Shown here one piece after another: positions 50,505 through 59,224 of a stretch of 64,000 nt of DNA. Source of the DNA: Chloroflexota bacterium. GTDB taxonomy: Bacteria; Chloroflexota; Dehalococcoidia; UBA2979. The position numbers were made by a program, and so were the translations under genes. Under the pieces are notes generated by a model. The model searched no databases, had not been told where the DNA came from, and worked only from the letters and a program-made list of their open reading frames with translations. The DNA is taken from NCBI GenBank assembly GCA_947479915.1, contig CANKAU010000002.1, positions 62,001 to 126,000 on the forward strand. The letters are read 5' to 3'. Within the stretch, counting starts at the first letter, position 1, and every line of letters starts with the position of its first letter.

Positions 50505-50600
50505 GACCCTCACCCTGCCCTCTCCCACTGCGTGGGCGAGGGTTCTGAGCACATTCTGGCCCCCTCGCCCACGCAGTGGGAGAGGGTTGGGGTGAGGGTC
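50505..50600. repeat. Long inverted repeat, paired copies of the dispersed palindrome
   Basis: The left arm (50505-50542, beginning GACCCTCACCC and containing CTCTCCCACTGCGTGGGCGA) and the right arm (50562-50600, ending GGTGAGGGTC) are near-perfect inverted copies of 38-39 bp with one indel and one mismatch, around a 19-nt loop. The core CCCTCTCCCACTGCGT is identical to the copy at 1.6 kb. The unit looks like a REP/MITE-like element with full ends. Confidence 0.75.
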
Positions 50601-50602
50601 TG

Positions 50603-51025
50603 CTACACCGCCTCGTCCCACGCCGGATTCCACACGACCTCCCACAGGTGCCCGTCCGGGTCCGCGAAGTAGCCCGCGTAGCCGCCCCAGAAGGTGTCGT
50701 GCGCCTCGACGATGATCGAGGCTCCGGCGCGGCGGGCATCCTCCATCGCCGCGTCCACCTCGGCCTTGCTCGACACGTTGTGCCCGATCGAGAGCTCGGT
50801 CGCGCTGGGGGCGGCGAGCGGGACGCCGGAGTCGTGCGATAGGCTGGCGCGCGGCCACAGCGCGAGGCGCAGCCCGCCCTCCAGGTCGAAGAACGCCACC
50901 GCGCCGTGTTCGAACTCCTCGCCGATGATCCCCTCAGTCGGCCACCCGAGGCCGTCGCGGTAGAACTCGACAGCGCGATGCAGATCGGCGACGCCCAGCG
51001 TCAGCACGGTGATTCGTGGCTTCAT
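50603..51025 (-). CDS. VOC-superfamily (glyoxalase-like) protein
   Basis: A 140-residue vicinal-oxygen-chelate fold protein. ITVLTLGVADLHRAVEFYRDGLGW is the first beta-alpha-beta-beta-beta unit, and FWGGYAGYFADPDGHLWEVVW is the second with the conserved D-P-D-G-H/N and Glu ligand. It may be an antibiotic-resistance-type, dioxygenase-type or lyase enzyme; the substrate is unknown. It is transcribed away from the MBL gene; 59 bp separate the two starts. Confidence 0.87.
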   Translation of the reverse strand: MKPRITVLTLGVADLHRAVEFYRDGLGWPTEGIIGEEFEHGAVAFFDLEGGLRLALWPRASLSHDSGVPLAAPSATELSIGHNVSSKAEVDAAMEDARRAGASIIVEAHDTFWGGYAGYFADPDGHLWEVVWNPAWDEAV

Positions 51026-51072
51026 GGTCTGTCCTCCCGCAACCGGGGCAGCATAGCGTCACGCCCTCGCGC

Positions 51073-51078
51073 TACGAT
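51073..51078 (+). promoter_or_regulatory. -10 box of the leaderless MBL-fold gene
   Basis: TACGAT is followed by six bases and then ATG 51085, with no room for a ribosome-binding site. Confidence 0.5.
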
Positions 51079-51084
51079 CGGCGC

Positions 51085-52155
51085 ATGCCTCCACTCACCC
51101 CCACTCCGCTCATCCTCGGCGACAACAACGTGTGGCCGCTGCGGCTCGAGGACGGCGGCTGGCTGCTGATCGACGCCGGCCTCGACACGATCGAGGACTG
51201 CGTGACTTCGTGGGAAGTGCTGGTCGAGCAGGCGCGCGCGATCGGATGCGCGACCGAGGACGTGCGCGCCGTGGTCGTCACGCATGAGCACATCGACCAT
51301 GCGGGGCTCGCCGCGCGATGGGCTGCACAGGGCGCCGCGATCATCGCGATGCCGCAGGCGCTGCCGATGCTGATCGCCGGGCGCGCCGCATACAACGCGA
51401 TCCGCGAGCGCCGCGTGGCAGAGATGCGGCGACACGGCTGCCCGGACGAGGTGCTGCTCGCGATCCTCGACGCGTGGAACGCGCACGACACGCACCACCT
51501 GGGCTGGCAGGGCTGTGCGCCGGGCGACCTGGTGGAGGCGCAGGACGGCGACACGTTCGAGCTGGCCGAGGGCCGCACGCTGCATCTGATCGCGGCGCCG
51601 GGGCACACGCCGGGCAACCTCGTCGCGTTCGTCACGGACGAGGCGGGCTCACGACGTGGCGACCTGTACAGCGGCGACACGCTGCTCCCGACCACCGTGC
51701 CCACGCCGGGCCTGCAGTTCCCCGGCATCGCGGACCTCATCGCGGAGATCGGGCACACCCCCGGCGACGTCGTGACGAGCGCCTTCGAGGATGCCGAGCG
51801 CTGGCCGTCGCTGCCGCCGTTCCTGCGCTCCGTCGATCGGCTGCGCTCGCTGGACGTGCGCCGCATCTTCCCCGGCCACGGCAAGGTGGTCACCGATCCG
51901 GCGCGCCTCTTCACGCAATTCGCAGACCACCACGCGCGCCGCTCGCAGCGCGCGACCGCGCACCTCGAACGCGCGGGAGCCGAGGGCGACACGACCTACG
52001 GCGTGGTGCGCGGGCTGTTCCCGCGCCTGCCCGCGGAGCGCATCGGCCAGGCGCTGACGGAGATGATCGGCCACCTCGACCTGCTCGTGGAGCGCGAGGA
52101 GGCGACGCAGGTGGTGGGCGCGGACGGCCTCGTTCGCACACGCCTCGTGCGGTAG
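51085..52155 (+). CDS. MBL-fold metallo-hydrolase
   Basis: A 356-residue metallo-beta-lactamase-fold enzyme. THEHIDHAG (HxHxDH, residues 67-72) binds the metal pair, LIAAPGHTPGNLV supplies the third His, YSGDTLLP the bridging Asp and IFPGHGKVV the last His. The C-terminal ~80 residues are helical and include LFTQFADHHARRSQRATAHLERA, as in the branch with a winged-helix-like C-terminus (LACTB2 type). The substrate is unknown. The start was chosen at ATG 51085, 6 nt after TACGAT. Confidence 0.87.
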   Translation: MPPLTPTPLILGDNNVWPLRLEDGGWLLIDAGLDTIEDCVTSWEVLVEQARAIGCATEDVRAVVVTHEHIDHAGLAARWAAQGAAIIAMPQALPMLIAGRAAYNAIRERRVAEMRRHGCPDEVLLAILDAWNAHDTHHLGWQGCAPGDLVEAQDGDTFELAEGRTLHLIAAPGHTPGNLVAFVTDEAGSRRGDLYSGDTLLPTTVPTPGLQFPGIADLIAEIGHTPGDVVTSAFEDAERWPSLPPFLRSVDRLRSLDVRRIFPGHGKVVTDPARLFTQFADHHARRSQRATAHLERAGAEGDTTYGVVRGLFPRLPAERIGQALTEMIGHLDLLVEREEATQVVGADGLVRTRLVR

Positions 52156-52242
52156 TCGCCACGCGCGATCGTGCATGTGAGACATGCGCGAATTGCTGAT
52201 CGAACCTGCGTGATCCGCCGTGGGAACGCTCGACCCGCCGAG

Positions 52243-52525
52243 TAGAATGAAGGCATCAACCGAGGTGGAAGGAGGCGGATTTGAGAAACACCCGACGCTT
52301 CCGATCAGGAACACGAGCGACGCTTTAGTCCCCGGAGGGTTCCGCCCTTGGACCGAGCACTCAGTCGACGCTAGACGTCGACAAGACGTCCCTCCAGTCG
52401 CAATGACTGGACCCACTCTAATGACGGATAGATCGAATCGCGCAGTGTGCGCACCGGTCGTTCTCCAACTCTGGCGACCGAACAAGAACCAGGAGGCCCC
52501 GCGATTGCGGGGCCTCTCTTTGTGT
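52243..52525 (+). ncRNA. Candidate structured non-coding RNA
   Basis: The 427-bp gap between the MBL gene and the next gene is less GC-rich than its surroundings. It begins with TAGAAT (52243-52248) and ends with a strong terminator at 52493-52520. In between are several self-contained hairpins: GTCGACG/CGTCGAC around CTAGA (52363-52381), CCAGTC/GACTGG (52394-52410) and CGGTCG/CGACCG (52455-52480). Conserved motifs of tmRNA, RNase P RNA and small SRP RNA are absent. A short peptide frame is possible but shows no family. 52156-52242 shows nothing else. Confidence 0.45.
52493..52525. terminator. Intrinsic terminator
   Basis: GAGGCCCCGC and GCGGGGCCTC form a perfect 10-bp stem around GATT, followed on the plus strand by TCTTTGTGTG. 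It would end the candidate RNA and could also serve the VWA gene on the minus strand. Confidence 0.75.
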
Positions 52526-52582
52526 GAATCGTTGTGTGAACCGATGCCAAAGATGCTGCGCGCCGCGCGCGAACCTCGAGGG

Positions 52583-55500
52583 CTACTCCGAGGCGAGGTG
52601 GCGGTACAGCGTGGGCAGGCGGCGCGGCAGCGTCTCCAGGTCGTCCACGACCTCGTAGCCGATGTCGTCACACATCTGCTTCAGGTAGTCGTGGCCTTCC
52701 TTGTCGACGGTGATGAGGAACGGCGTGATGCCCTTCCGCTTCGCCTCCAGCAGCGCCTGCTTCGTGTCGTGGACCGCGTATTCCTTCTCGGTGCGGTCGC
52801 GACCGTAGCCGTGGTCCTGCGGGCGCCCGTCCGAGACGAGGATCAGGATCTTCACCTTCGCGTCGAACTCATCCAGCTTGTGGATCGTGTGGCGGATCGC
52901 CGGGCCCATACGCGTGGAACGGATCGGCTCGATCTTGTCGATGCGCTTGTGGATCGTCTCCGACATCTGCTCGTCCAGGTTCTTGATCACGTGGAACTCC
53001 ACGTTGTCCCGGCCGTAGCCGGAGAACCCGAAGATGCCGTAGGAGTCTCCGATCGCCTCGAGCGCCTCGACGATCAGCACCGTCGACTCCTTTTCGAGGT
53101 CGATGATGCGCTTGGGCGGCTCGATGGCGTTCTTCGCGCGGCGCGCGGCCAGCCACTGGAAGTACTTGCGCGGGTCGCCGTCGAAGTCGTCCTGGTCGTT
53201 CGTGTCGTACTTCTGGCGCTGCTTCTCGATCTCCTCGTCCGTGGACGCGGACATGTCGAGGAGGAACGCGACGGCGACGTCACGCTCCACCTTGTTGCGC
53301 CGGTTGTAGATGCGCGCCTGCGGGCCGACGCCCGCCTTCTTGTCGACGTGGAACTCGATCGCGAGGTCGAGGTCCAGCTCGTCGCCATCCTCGAGGCGCT
53401 TGATCTTCTTGAACGACTCGGGCCGCATGAGCTCGAACTGGCGGCGCGTCTCCATGACGAGTCCGTGGTACTTGCGGAGCGTCTCCTGGTAGAACTCGCC
53501 GTCGCCCTGCTCGGAGAAGCGCTCGCCGACGCGGGTCCAGCGCGGGCGGTAGTCCGAGGCGCGGAAGTCCCACTCGTCGTAGTAGAACCAGTCGATCTCC
53601 GGCTTCAGGTCGCTCTCGCCGCCGTCGCCCTTGCCGCCGTCCGGCGTGTCGCCGCCGTCCGCCTGGTCGCTTTGCTTCTGGTCGCCGGCGGGCTTCGCCG
53701 CTTCCTGCTCGATGTTCTCGAGGAAGGCGCCCAGGCTCGCGTCCAGGTCGCCCTCGGACCACTCGCCTAGCGAGATCTCGGCGGAGTTCTGGAGCAGCTC
53801 CATGAGCTGTTCCTTGGTCAGCGGCGCGGTCGGACCGTCGTCGCTGCCGTCCTTCTGCGCCTTCAGCTTGGACATGAGCTGCACGAGCTCCGGCTTGAAG
53901 TCGCCGCGGAACTCCGGCTGCGGCGGGTTCTCGAACTCCATCTCCTCGCCGCCCGGCATGTTGTTCGGAGCGCCCTCGCCCTCACCGGGCATGCCGGGGG
54001 CGATCTGGTACATGTCCTCCGACACGGCGTCGAACTTGCCGTCCGCGTAGGACTCCGGCACGTTCGGGATCGCGACGGCGATGTCGTAGATCGCCTGTGC
54101 CACCTCGGCGGAGTCCTGCACGGTGGCGCCCTCGAGCTCCACAACCTTCAGCGCGGCGATGCCGCGGCGCAGGTACTCGTTCAGCGACTGCGGCCAGCGC
54201 ATGGTCTCCGGCGCGCCCAGCGAGGACCGCAGCAGGTTCTCCATGTACGCCTGCCGCAGGCCCATCAGCTCCACCGGCGGGCGGTGATTCGCCTCGTGCT
54301 CCTGCAGCACGCGCAGCCAGCGGCGGATGCCGCCGTACTCGCGGCCGGTCTGCGCGTCGATGCGCGTGTCCTCGGCGATCGTGAACAGGCCGAGGATCAG
54401 CGAGCGATCCTCGAACATGTTGAAGAAGCGCTGCATCGCCGTGACGGGGGCGACGTACTCCTTCATCGGCACGCCGGTCTCGGCGGCGCGGTTCACGCGG
54501 TCTTCCTCGACCTGCAGCTCGCGGCGACCGGCGGTGCCGGGGGCGTGCGCGCCGTCGCGGCCGAACTCGTACACGAACGAGCCGAACTCCATGCGGCCGG
54601 TCTGGTGCGTCGTGAAGACCTTGTAGACCTGGAAGTTGGCGTCCTGCTCCTCGAACGTTGCGACGTAGGGCGGGAGGTAGATCGCGTTGCCCTCGGTGGT
54701 CGCGCCGGACTCCGTGACCCAGCCGATGTTGCGATCGACGAGTGCCTCGGCAGACTGCACCGCGACGGGCTCGCCCGAGAGCGCCTGCGCGTACATGCGC
54801 AGCAGCTGGTTCACGTTCGAGAGCTCCACGCGCGCGGACAGCAGCGCCAGCATGTCCTCGGCGCGGGCCGACTCGAGGCGGAAGTACGCCTCTGCGCCCT
54901 CCGGGTTGTGCTCCTCGTTCAGGATGTTGGAGCCGGCCTCGGCCCACTTCGCCATCTGCGCTTCGTTCAGGCGGCTGCTGACGAAGGGAGCGGACTTCAG
55001 GTACTCCATGGACGCGATCGGGCTGCCCACCGACAGGCGCTCGGCGAATGACAGCAGTCGCGCGTGCAGCTCCAGCGGCATCGTCCCCAGCGCTTGTGCG
55101 GCGTCCGAGAACAGCGGGAAGCCCTGCCGCCCCACCTCGGCGGTGACGCGCGCAGCGAGGTCGAGGTAACGCGCGCGCTCGGGCGGCGCGATGCCCTCGA
55201 TGAGCTTCGGGCCGCGCTCAAAGTACAGGCGGATGTCGGCCCACGAGGCGCGAGCGACGGCGCGGGCGAAGCGCAGGAACGGCTCGCGATCCGGCACCGG
55301 CAGCGACGCGAAGATCGACGGCGCGGTCTCAAGGCACGTCGTGGCCAGCTCGTACGACCGCTCGGTGAGCGAATCGACGATGTCCACGATGCGGCCGAGC
55401 GCCTCCAGCGAGACGTTGTGCAGCAGGCTCGGGCTGACCTGGAAGTACAGCGACGACAGCGCGATCGACTTCCAGTTGCCGCGGCAGAGGCGGTCGCCCT

Positions 55501-55873
55501 GCTGCGACCACGCCTCGAGGTCACCCGGACGGATGCTCTGCAGCACCTCCGGCGTGGACTTGAGGAACGCGGCGGCCATGAGTGAAGAGCGCTGCGACAG
55601 CTCGGCGGCGATCCGTGACCAGTCGCGCATGCCCTCGGCGCCGAGGCGCTCCACCACGCCGGGGCTGGCGCGGAAGTACTCCGCGGCCGCCTCCCACGCG
55701 CGCAGCGACGACGCAGCGAGGTCGATGCCGGCCTGCGCCCAGGCGTCCAGCTCCGCACCGGGCAACCGAGGCTCGAGTGCGTTCGCGGCGGCGAGGAAGT
55801 CGTCCGGGAGCGACGCGCCATAGCCCTTGAGCTCGGTGGCGTAGCGAAGCGACAGATCGGTTGCGCGGCTCAT
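52583..55873 (-). CDS. Giant NorD/CbbO-like protein: ~37-residue helical repeats plus VWA domain
   Basis: A 1096-residue protein. Residues ~60-335 hold about eight repeats of ~37 residues that start with an aromatic-rich element (YFRAS 67, FLKST 103, YFQVS 143, CLETA 180, YFERG 217, FSDAA 255, YLKSA 291, YFRLE 330), a probable helical solenoid. The middle contains a peptidase-unlike helical region, and an acidic Gly/Asp/Lys-rich linker follows (~680-800). The C-terminus is a von Willebrand A domain with the MIDAS motif DMSAS (Asp872) and LVSDGRPQDHG. NorD and CbbO proteins of this design work with the NorQ/CbbQ ATPase, which is encoded 127 bp upstream. No nitric oxide reductase or RuBisCO is nearby, so the client is unknown. 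Confidence 0.82.
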   Translation of the reverse strand: MSRATDLSLRYATELKGYGASLPDDFLAAANALEPRLPGAELDAWAQAGIDLAASSLRAWEAAAEYFRASPGVVERLGAEGMRDWSRIAAELSQRSSLMAAAFLKSTPEVLQSIRPGDLEAWSQQGDRLCRGNWKSIALSSLYFQVSPSLLHNVSLEALGRIVDIVDSLTERSYELATTCLETAPSIFASLPVPDREPFLRFARAVARASWADIRLYFERGPKLIEGIAPPERARYLDLAARVTAEVGRQGFPLFSDAAQALGTMPLELHARLLSFAERLSVGSPIASMEYLKSAPFVSSRLNEAQMAKWAEAGSNILNEEHNPEGAEAYFRLESARAEDMLALLSARVELSNVNQLLRMYAQALSGEPVAVQSAEALVDRNIGWVTESGATTEGNAIYLPPYVATFEEQDANFQVYKVFTTHQTGRMEFGSFVYEFGRDGAHAPGTAGRRELQVEEDRVNRAAETGVPMKEYVAPVTAMQRFFNMFEDRSLILGLFTIAEDTRIDAQTGREYGGIRRWLRVLQEHEANHRPPVELMGLRQAYMENLLRSSLGAPETMRWPQSLNEYLRRGIAALKVVELEGATVQDSAEVAQAIYDIAVAIPNVPESYADGKFDAVSEDMYQIAPGMPGEGEGAPNNMPGGEEMEFENPPQPEFRGDFKPELVQLMSKLKAQKDGSDDGPTAPLTKEQLMELLQNSAEISLGEWSEGDLDASLGAFLENIEQEAAKPAGDQKQSDQADGGDTPDGGKGDGGESDLKPEIDWFYYDEWDFRASDYRPRWTRVGERFSEQGDGEFYQETLRKYHGLVMETRRQFELMRPESFKKIKRLEDGDELDLDLAIEFHVDKKAGVGPQARIYNRRNKVERDVAVAFLLDMSASTDEEIEKQRQKYDTNDQDDFDGDPRKYFQWLAARRAKNAIEPPKRIIDLEKESTVLIVEALEAIGDSYGIFGFSGYGRDNVEFHVIKNLDEQMSETIHKRIDKIEPIRSTRMGPAIRHTIHKLDEFDAKVKILILVSDGRPQDHGYGRDRTEKEYAVHDTKQALLEAKRKGITPFLITVDKEGHDYLKQMCDDIGYEVVDDLETLPRRLPTLYRHLASE

Positions 55874-56000
55874 GGCAGACTCCCCGCCCCGTACGTCGGG
55901 ACCCGCAGGTCCGGGTCGGGCGGCGCGGGTGTCCGCGCGTGGCCCGGAAAGAACAGCCGGATCGGGCGGCGCGGCGTGCCGCGCCCACCCGAGGCAATGA

Positions 56001-56867
56001 CTACTCGAAGATCGAGGACACGACTTCCTCAATGGAGCGCTGGACCTCGAGGTCGTCGGTCAGCGCCCAGACGATGGAGACCTGGCAGGCCCGGCGCGGC
56101 GAGATGCCGTCGTGGATCAGCTTGCCCGCGTAGACCAGGAGGCGCGTCGAAACGCCCTCCCCCAGTCCGTGCTCCTTCAGGTTGCGCACTTTCTCGGCGA
56201 GCTTGGCCAGGTCGTTCGCGATCGCCGGGTCGACGCCGGACTCCTTCGCGATGATCTGCGCTTCCTGCTCGCGCGGCGGGTAGTCGAACTCGATCGCGAT
56301 GAAGCGCTGGCGGGTGGAGTGCTTCAGGTCCTTCAGCGCGGACTGGTAGCCCGGGTTGTAGGACATGACCAGCAGGAAGCCGTCCGCGGCCTCCAGCAGC
56401 TCGCCACGCTTCTCCAGCGGCAGCAGGCGGCGGTAGTCCGTCAGCGGGTGGATCAGGACGGTGGTGTCCTTGCGCGCCTCGACGATCTCGTCGAGGTAGC
56501 AGATCGCGCCGTTCTTCACCGCGCGGGCGATCGGGCCGTCGATCCAGCGCGTCTCGTCACCCTCCAGGAGGTACCGGCCGACGAGGTCGGACGCCGTCAG
56601 GTCTTCGTGGCAGGCCACGGTGATCAGCGGGACGCCTTCCTCGTGACCGCGGCCGTCGCGGTTGTGGAGACGCCACGACATGTACTCCACGAAGCGGGTC
56701 TTGCCGGCGCCCGTGGGGCCCTTCAGCAGGACCGGGACGCGCTCGCGGTAAGCGGTCTCGAAGAGCTCCACCTCGTCGCTGATGGGGAGGTAGTAGGGCT
56801 CTTCCGTGATGCGGAAGTCCTCCACGGCGATCTGCTTGAATCCGGCCTGCTCAGTCGCCAATGCCAT
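56001..56867 (-). CDS. NorQ/CbbQ-type MoxR AAA+ ATPase
   Basis: A 288-residue AAA+ ATPase. [21 protein letters not shown] (Walker A at 50-57), [25 protein letters not shown] (the NorQ/CbbQ insertion block) and [15 protein letters not shown] (Walker B) are diagnostic. [23 protein letters not shown] contains sensor 1 and the arginine finger. NorQ/CbbQ rings remodel metal-containing client enzymes with a VWA partner, here the large protein downstream. A different, ordinary MoxR lies at 46.3 kb. Confidence 0.9.
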   Translation of the reverse strand: MALATEQAGFKQIAVEDFRITEEPYYLPISDEVELFETAYRERVPVLLKGPTGAGKTRFVEYMSWRLHNRDGRGHEEGVPLITVACHEDLTASDLVGRYLLEGDETRWIDGPIARAVKNGAICYLDEIVEARKDTTVLIHPLTDYRRLLPLEKRGELLEAADGFLLVMSYNPGYQSALKDLKHSTRQRFIAIEFDYPPREQEAQIIAKESGVDPAIANDLAKLAEKVRNLKEHGLGEGVSTRLLVYAGKLIHDGISPRRACQVSIVWALTDDLEVQRSIEEVVSSIFE

Positions 56868-56960
56868 CCCCCACCCTGCGCCGCGCCTCGCGGCGAGCAG
56901 TTCTACTTGTGTTCGCTCAGGTTAACGCGTTCGCGCGCGTTGAGTCGGCGTCCGCTCCGC

Positions 56961-58073
56961 TTATCGGCGGCGCGCGCCGGCTGCCGGCTTCGCGGCCGGC
57001 TTCGCCGCGGTCTTGCTCGCTGCCTTCGAGGCCGGCTTGGCCGCCGCCTTCGCCGCGGGCCTGGCTGCCGGCTTCGCGGTCGCCTTCGGCGCGGGCTTCG
57101 CAGCAGGCTTGTTCGCCGCCTTCGCGGCAGGCTTGGCCGCCGACTTCGCGGCAGACTTGGCGGCTGGCTTCGCAGCGGGCTTGGCCGCCGGCTTCGCGGT
57201 CGCCTTCGGCGCGGGCTTCGCAGCAGGCTTCGTCGAGGTGGCCTTGGTTGCCGCCTTCGTCGCGGGCTGCGCCGCGGCACGGACGGGCGCCTTTGCCACA
57301 GGCTTGGCGACTGCCTTCACCGCGGGCTTCGAGGCGGCGGCCTTCGGAGCCGGCTTCGCCGCCGGTGCGGCCTTCGCGGCCGGACGGGCCTTCGCAGCAG
57401 GCTTCGCGGCGACCTTCGCGACCGGCTTCACCGGGAGACGCGTCGGCCGCTTCTCGCCGCGCTCGTCGGCGAGGCGGTTGGTCAGCGTCTTCCACGCGCG
57501 GTCGAGGCGCTGGCGCATCTGCTCCTCGGGGCCGGAGTTGTCGATCTTCACGTCCGCGATCGCCAGCGCACGTTCGCGCGTCCCGGCCTGGGCGTGAATG
57601 CGCGCCAGGGCGGCATCCTCGCTCAGGGCGTTGCGCGACATGAGGCGCTGGAGCGCGATCGGCTGGGTGGTGGTGACCACCCACAGCTCGTCGCAGAGGT
57701 CGGTCCAACCGGCCTCGATGAGGACGGCGGCTTCCAGCACGACGATCTGGTTCTTGTCGCGACGCTTGATGTCGCGCAGTTCCTCGGAGATGAGGCGACG
57801 AATCTCGGGCCAGACGATGTTCTGCAGGCGTTCCTGCTCGGCAGGATTGCCAAACACCTTGCCGCCGAGGATGCGCCGATCGATCACGCCATCCTTGCCC
57901 ACGATCTCGTGGCCAAAGGCGTTGACGACCTTCTCGAATCCAGGCGTGCCCGGTTCATAGGAACGGTGCCCGACCCGATCCGCATCGATGAGCGTGGCGC
58001 CCAGCCCCCGAAGGTATTCGGCGGCAGTCGACTTCCCTGAGGCGATGCCCCCGGTAAGGCCGATTACGGTCAT
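56961..58073 (-). CDS. coaE: Dephospho-CoA kinase with histone-H1-like Lys/Ala/Pro tail
   Basis: A 370-residue protein whose first ~200 residues are a normal CoaE, the last step of coenzyme A synthesis. LTGGIASGKSTAAEYL (6-21) is the P-loop, LIDADRVGH the substrate-binding motif, and PEIRRLI and VVTTTQPIALQRLMSRN follow. Residues ~208-370 are a low-complexity tail of KPAAKPAAK-type repeats with a high positive charge, like histone H1 or bacterial nucleoid proteins. A tail of this kind is unusual for CoaE. GGGAG precedes ATG 58073; the longer frame upstream runs through a terminator. Confidence 0.88.
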   Translation of the reverse strand: MTVIGLTGGIASGKSTAAEYLRGLGATLIDADRVGHRSYEPGTPGFEKVVNAFGHEIVGKDGVIDRRILGGKVFGNPAEQERLQNIVWPEIRRLISEELRDIKRRDKNQIVVLEAAVLIEAGWTDLCDELWVVTTTQPIALQRLMSRNALSEDAALARIHAQAGTRERALAIADVKIDNSGPEEQMRQRLDRAWKTLTNRLADERGEKRPTRLPVKPVAKVAAKPAAKARPAAKAAPAAKPAPKAAASKPAVKAVAKPVAKAPVRAAAQPATKAATKATSTKPAAKPAPKATAKPAAKPAAKPAAKSAAKSAAKPAAKAANKPAAKPAPKATAKPAARPAAKAAAKPASKAASKTAAKPAAKPAAGARRR

Positions 58074-58165
58074 ACGTGCTCCCAGATTTTGCGGAGAGTT
58101 CGATTGTATTTCCGCGAGGCGAGCAACGCAACAAACCCTGCCGTGCGCGTCAACGGTGAAAAGTA

Positions 58166-58195
58166 CAGTGCGGACGAGTTGCCTCGTCCGCACTG
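58166..58195 (-). terminator. Intrinsic terminator after etfA
   Basis: CAGTGCGGACGAG and CTCGTCCGCACTG form a perfect 13-bp stem around TTGC. On the minus strand the stem is followed by TACTTTTC, a U-rich tract, so it should end the etfB-etfA transcript before coaE. Confidence 0.8.
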
Positions 58196-58241
58196 GTTAT
58201 GTCCGACAGCGCGCACAGCGAGGGAACTCGCTTCGACCGCC

Positions 58242-59198
58242 CTACTTCTTGAGCTCCGCGATGACGGCGGGGATGACGGTCTTGTAGTCGCCCACGATGC
58301 CGTACTTGGCGAACCCGAAGATGTTCGCCTCGGCGTCGCGGTTGATGGCGACCAGCACCTTGGAGCCAGAGCAGCCCGCCATGTGCTGGCTGGCGCCCGA
58401 GATCGCGATCGCGAAGTACAGGTCCGGCGTGACCACCTTGCCGGTGAGCCCGACCTGCTGGCTGGGCGGGTACCAGCCGAGGTCGACCGCGGCGCGCGAG
58501 GCACCCACGGCGGCCTTGTCGCGGCCCAGCGTCGTGGCCATCTCTTCCAGCACGCGGAAGGACTCGCTCGCGCCGAGGCCGCGGCCGCCCGCGACCACGA
58601 TCGAGGCGTCCTGCAGCTGCAGGCCCTCGGCGACGACCTTCTCGCGGCCGGTCACGGAGACGCGGCTCGCACCCGGCGCCGGGAGCGCGACGGTGTTCGA
58701 CGGACCAGCGCCCGAGGCCACCTCGAACGACTTCGCACGCACGGTCGCGATGGCCGGGCTCGTGGCGAAGGAGTACGTGGCGACGGCGTTGCCGCCGTAC
58801 GCCGGGCGGTTGGCCTTGATCGTGCCGCCGTCGGAGACGATCGAGGTGCAATCCATCGCCACTGCGGTGTTGCGGCGGTGCGCCAGGCGCGGGCCGATCT
58901 CGCGGCCGGCAGTCGACTGGGCGATGAGGACGAGCTCGGCGTTCGAGGCGTCCAGCGCGGCGCCGACAGCCTCGAGCCACTGCTCGCCGAGGAAGGTGTC
59001 GTACGCAGCGTCGTCGTTGGCGTACGCCGTCGAGGCACCCGCGCACGCAGCCGCGGCCGCGGCCGCGCCGGCGCCCAGCAGCGTGACGCCGACCGTGCCG
59101 CCTTCGGCCAGCGCCGCAGCGCCGCCGAGCATTTCAAGCGTCGTGGAGGTGGGCTGGCCGCCCACGAGCTCACCAACGACGAGGATGTTCCGTGCCAT
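58242..59198 (-). CDS. etfA: Electron transfer flavoprotein alpha subunit
   Basis: A 318-residue EtfA. The C-terminal FAD-binding domain shows [25 protein letters not shown] and [42 protein letters not shown]-type blocks, the family signature. It accepts electrons from acyl-CoA dehydrogenases. It follows etfB by 26 bp, and the membrane acceptor EtfD/EMO is encoded upstream. Confidence 0.94.
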   Translation of the reverse strand: MARNILVVGELVGGQPTSTTLEMLGGAAALAEGGTVGVTLLGAGAAAAAAACAGASTAYANDDAAYDTFLGEQWLEAVGAALDASNAELVLIAQSTAGREIGPRLAHRRNTAVAMDCTSIVSDGGTIKANRPAYGGNAVATYSFATSPAIATVRAKSFEVASGAGPSNTVALPAPGASRVSVTGREKVVAEGLQLQDASIVVAGGRGLGASESFRVLEEMATTLGRDKAAVGASRAAVDLGWYPPSQQVGLTGKVVTPDLYFAIAISGASQHMAGCSGSKVLVAINRDAEANIFGFAKYGIVGDYKTVIPAVIAELKK

Positions 59199-59224
59199 GT
59201 TGTGTCTCCCCTACCGTGGTTGAG

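Noticed and set aside
50102-50739. Longer versions of the DUF559 gene running through the inverted repeat
   Set aside because: The upstream part has no family similarity and reads through the repeat arms; the conserved DUF559 start fits ATG 50502.
52243-52525. tmRNA, RNase P RNA or SRP RNA
   Set aside because: The CCA-ended acceptor stem and tag frame of tmRNA, the GAGGAAAGTCC element of RNase P and the GGAAGGAAGCAG-like element of SRP RNA are all absent.
52220-53770. Plus-strand frame of ~516 codons starting in the candidate RNA region
   Set aside because: Most of it is antisense to the VWA gene; only the first ~100 codons are outside and show no recognisable family. The strong terminator at 52493-52525 lies inside it.
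57013-57597. Hydrophobic Ala/Gly/Phe-rich plus-strand frame opposite the coaE tail
   Set aside because: It is the reverse reading of the KPAAK repeats and has the composition forced by them; no signal or ribosome-binding site.
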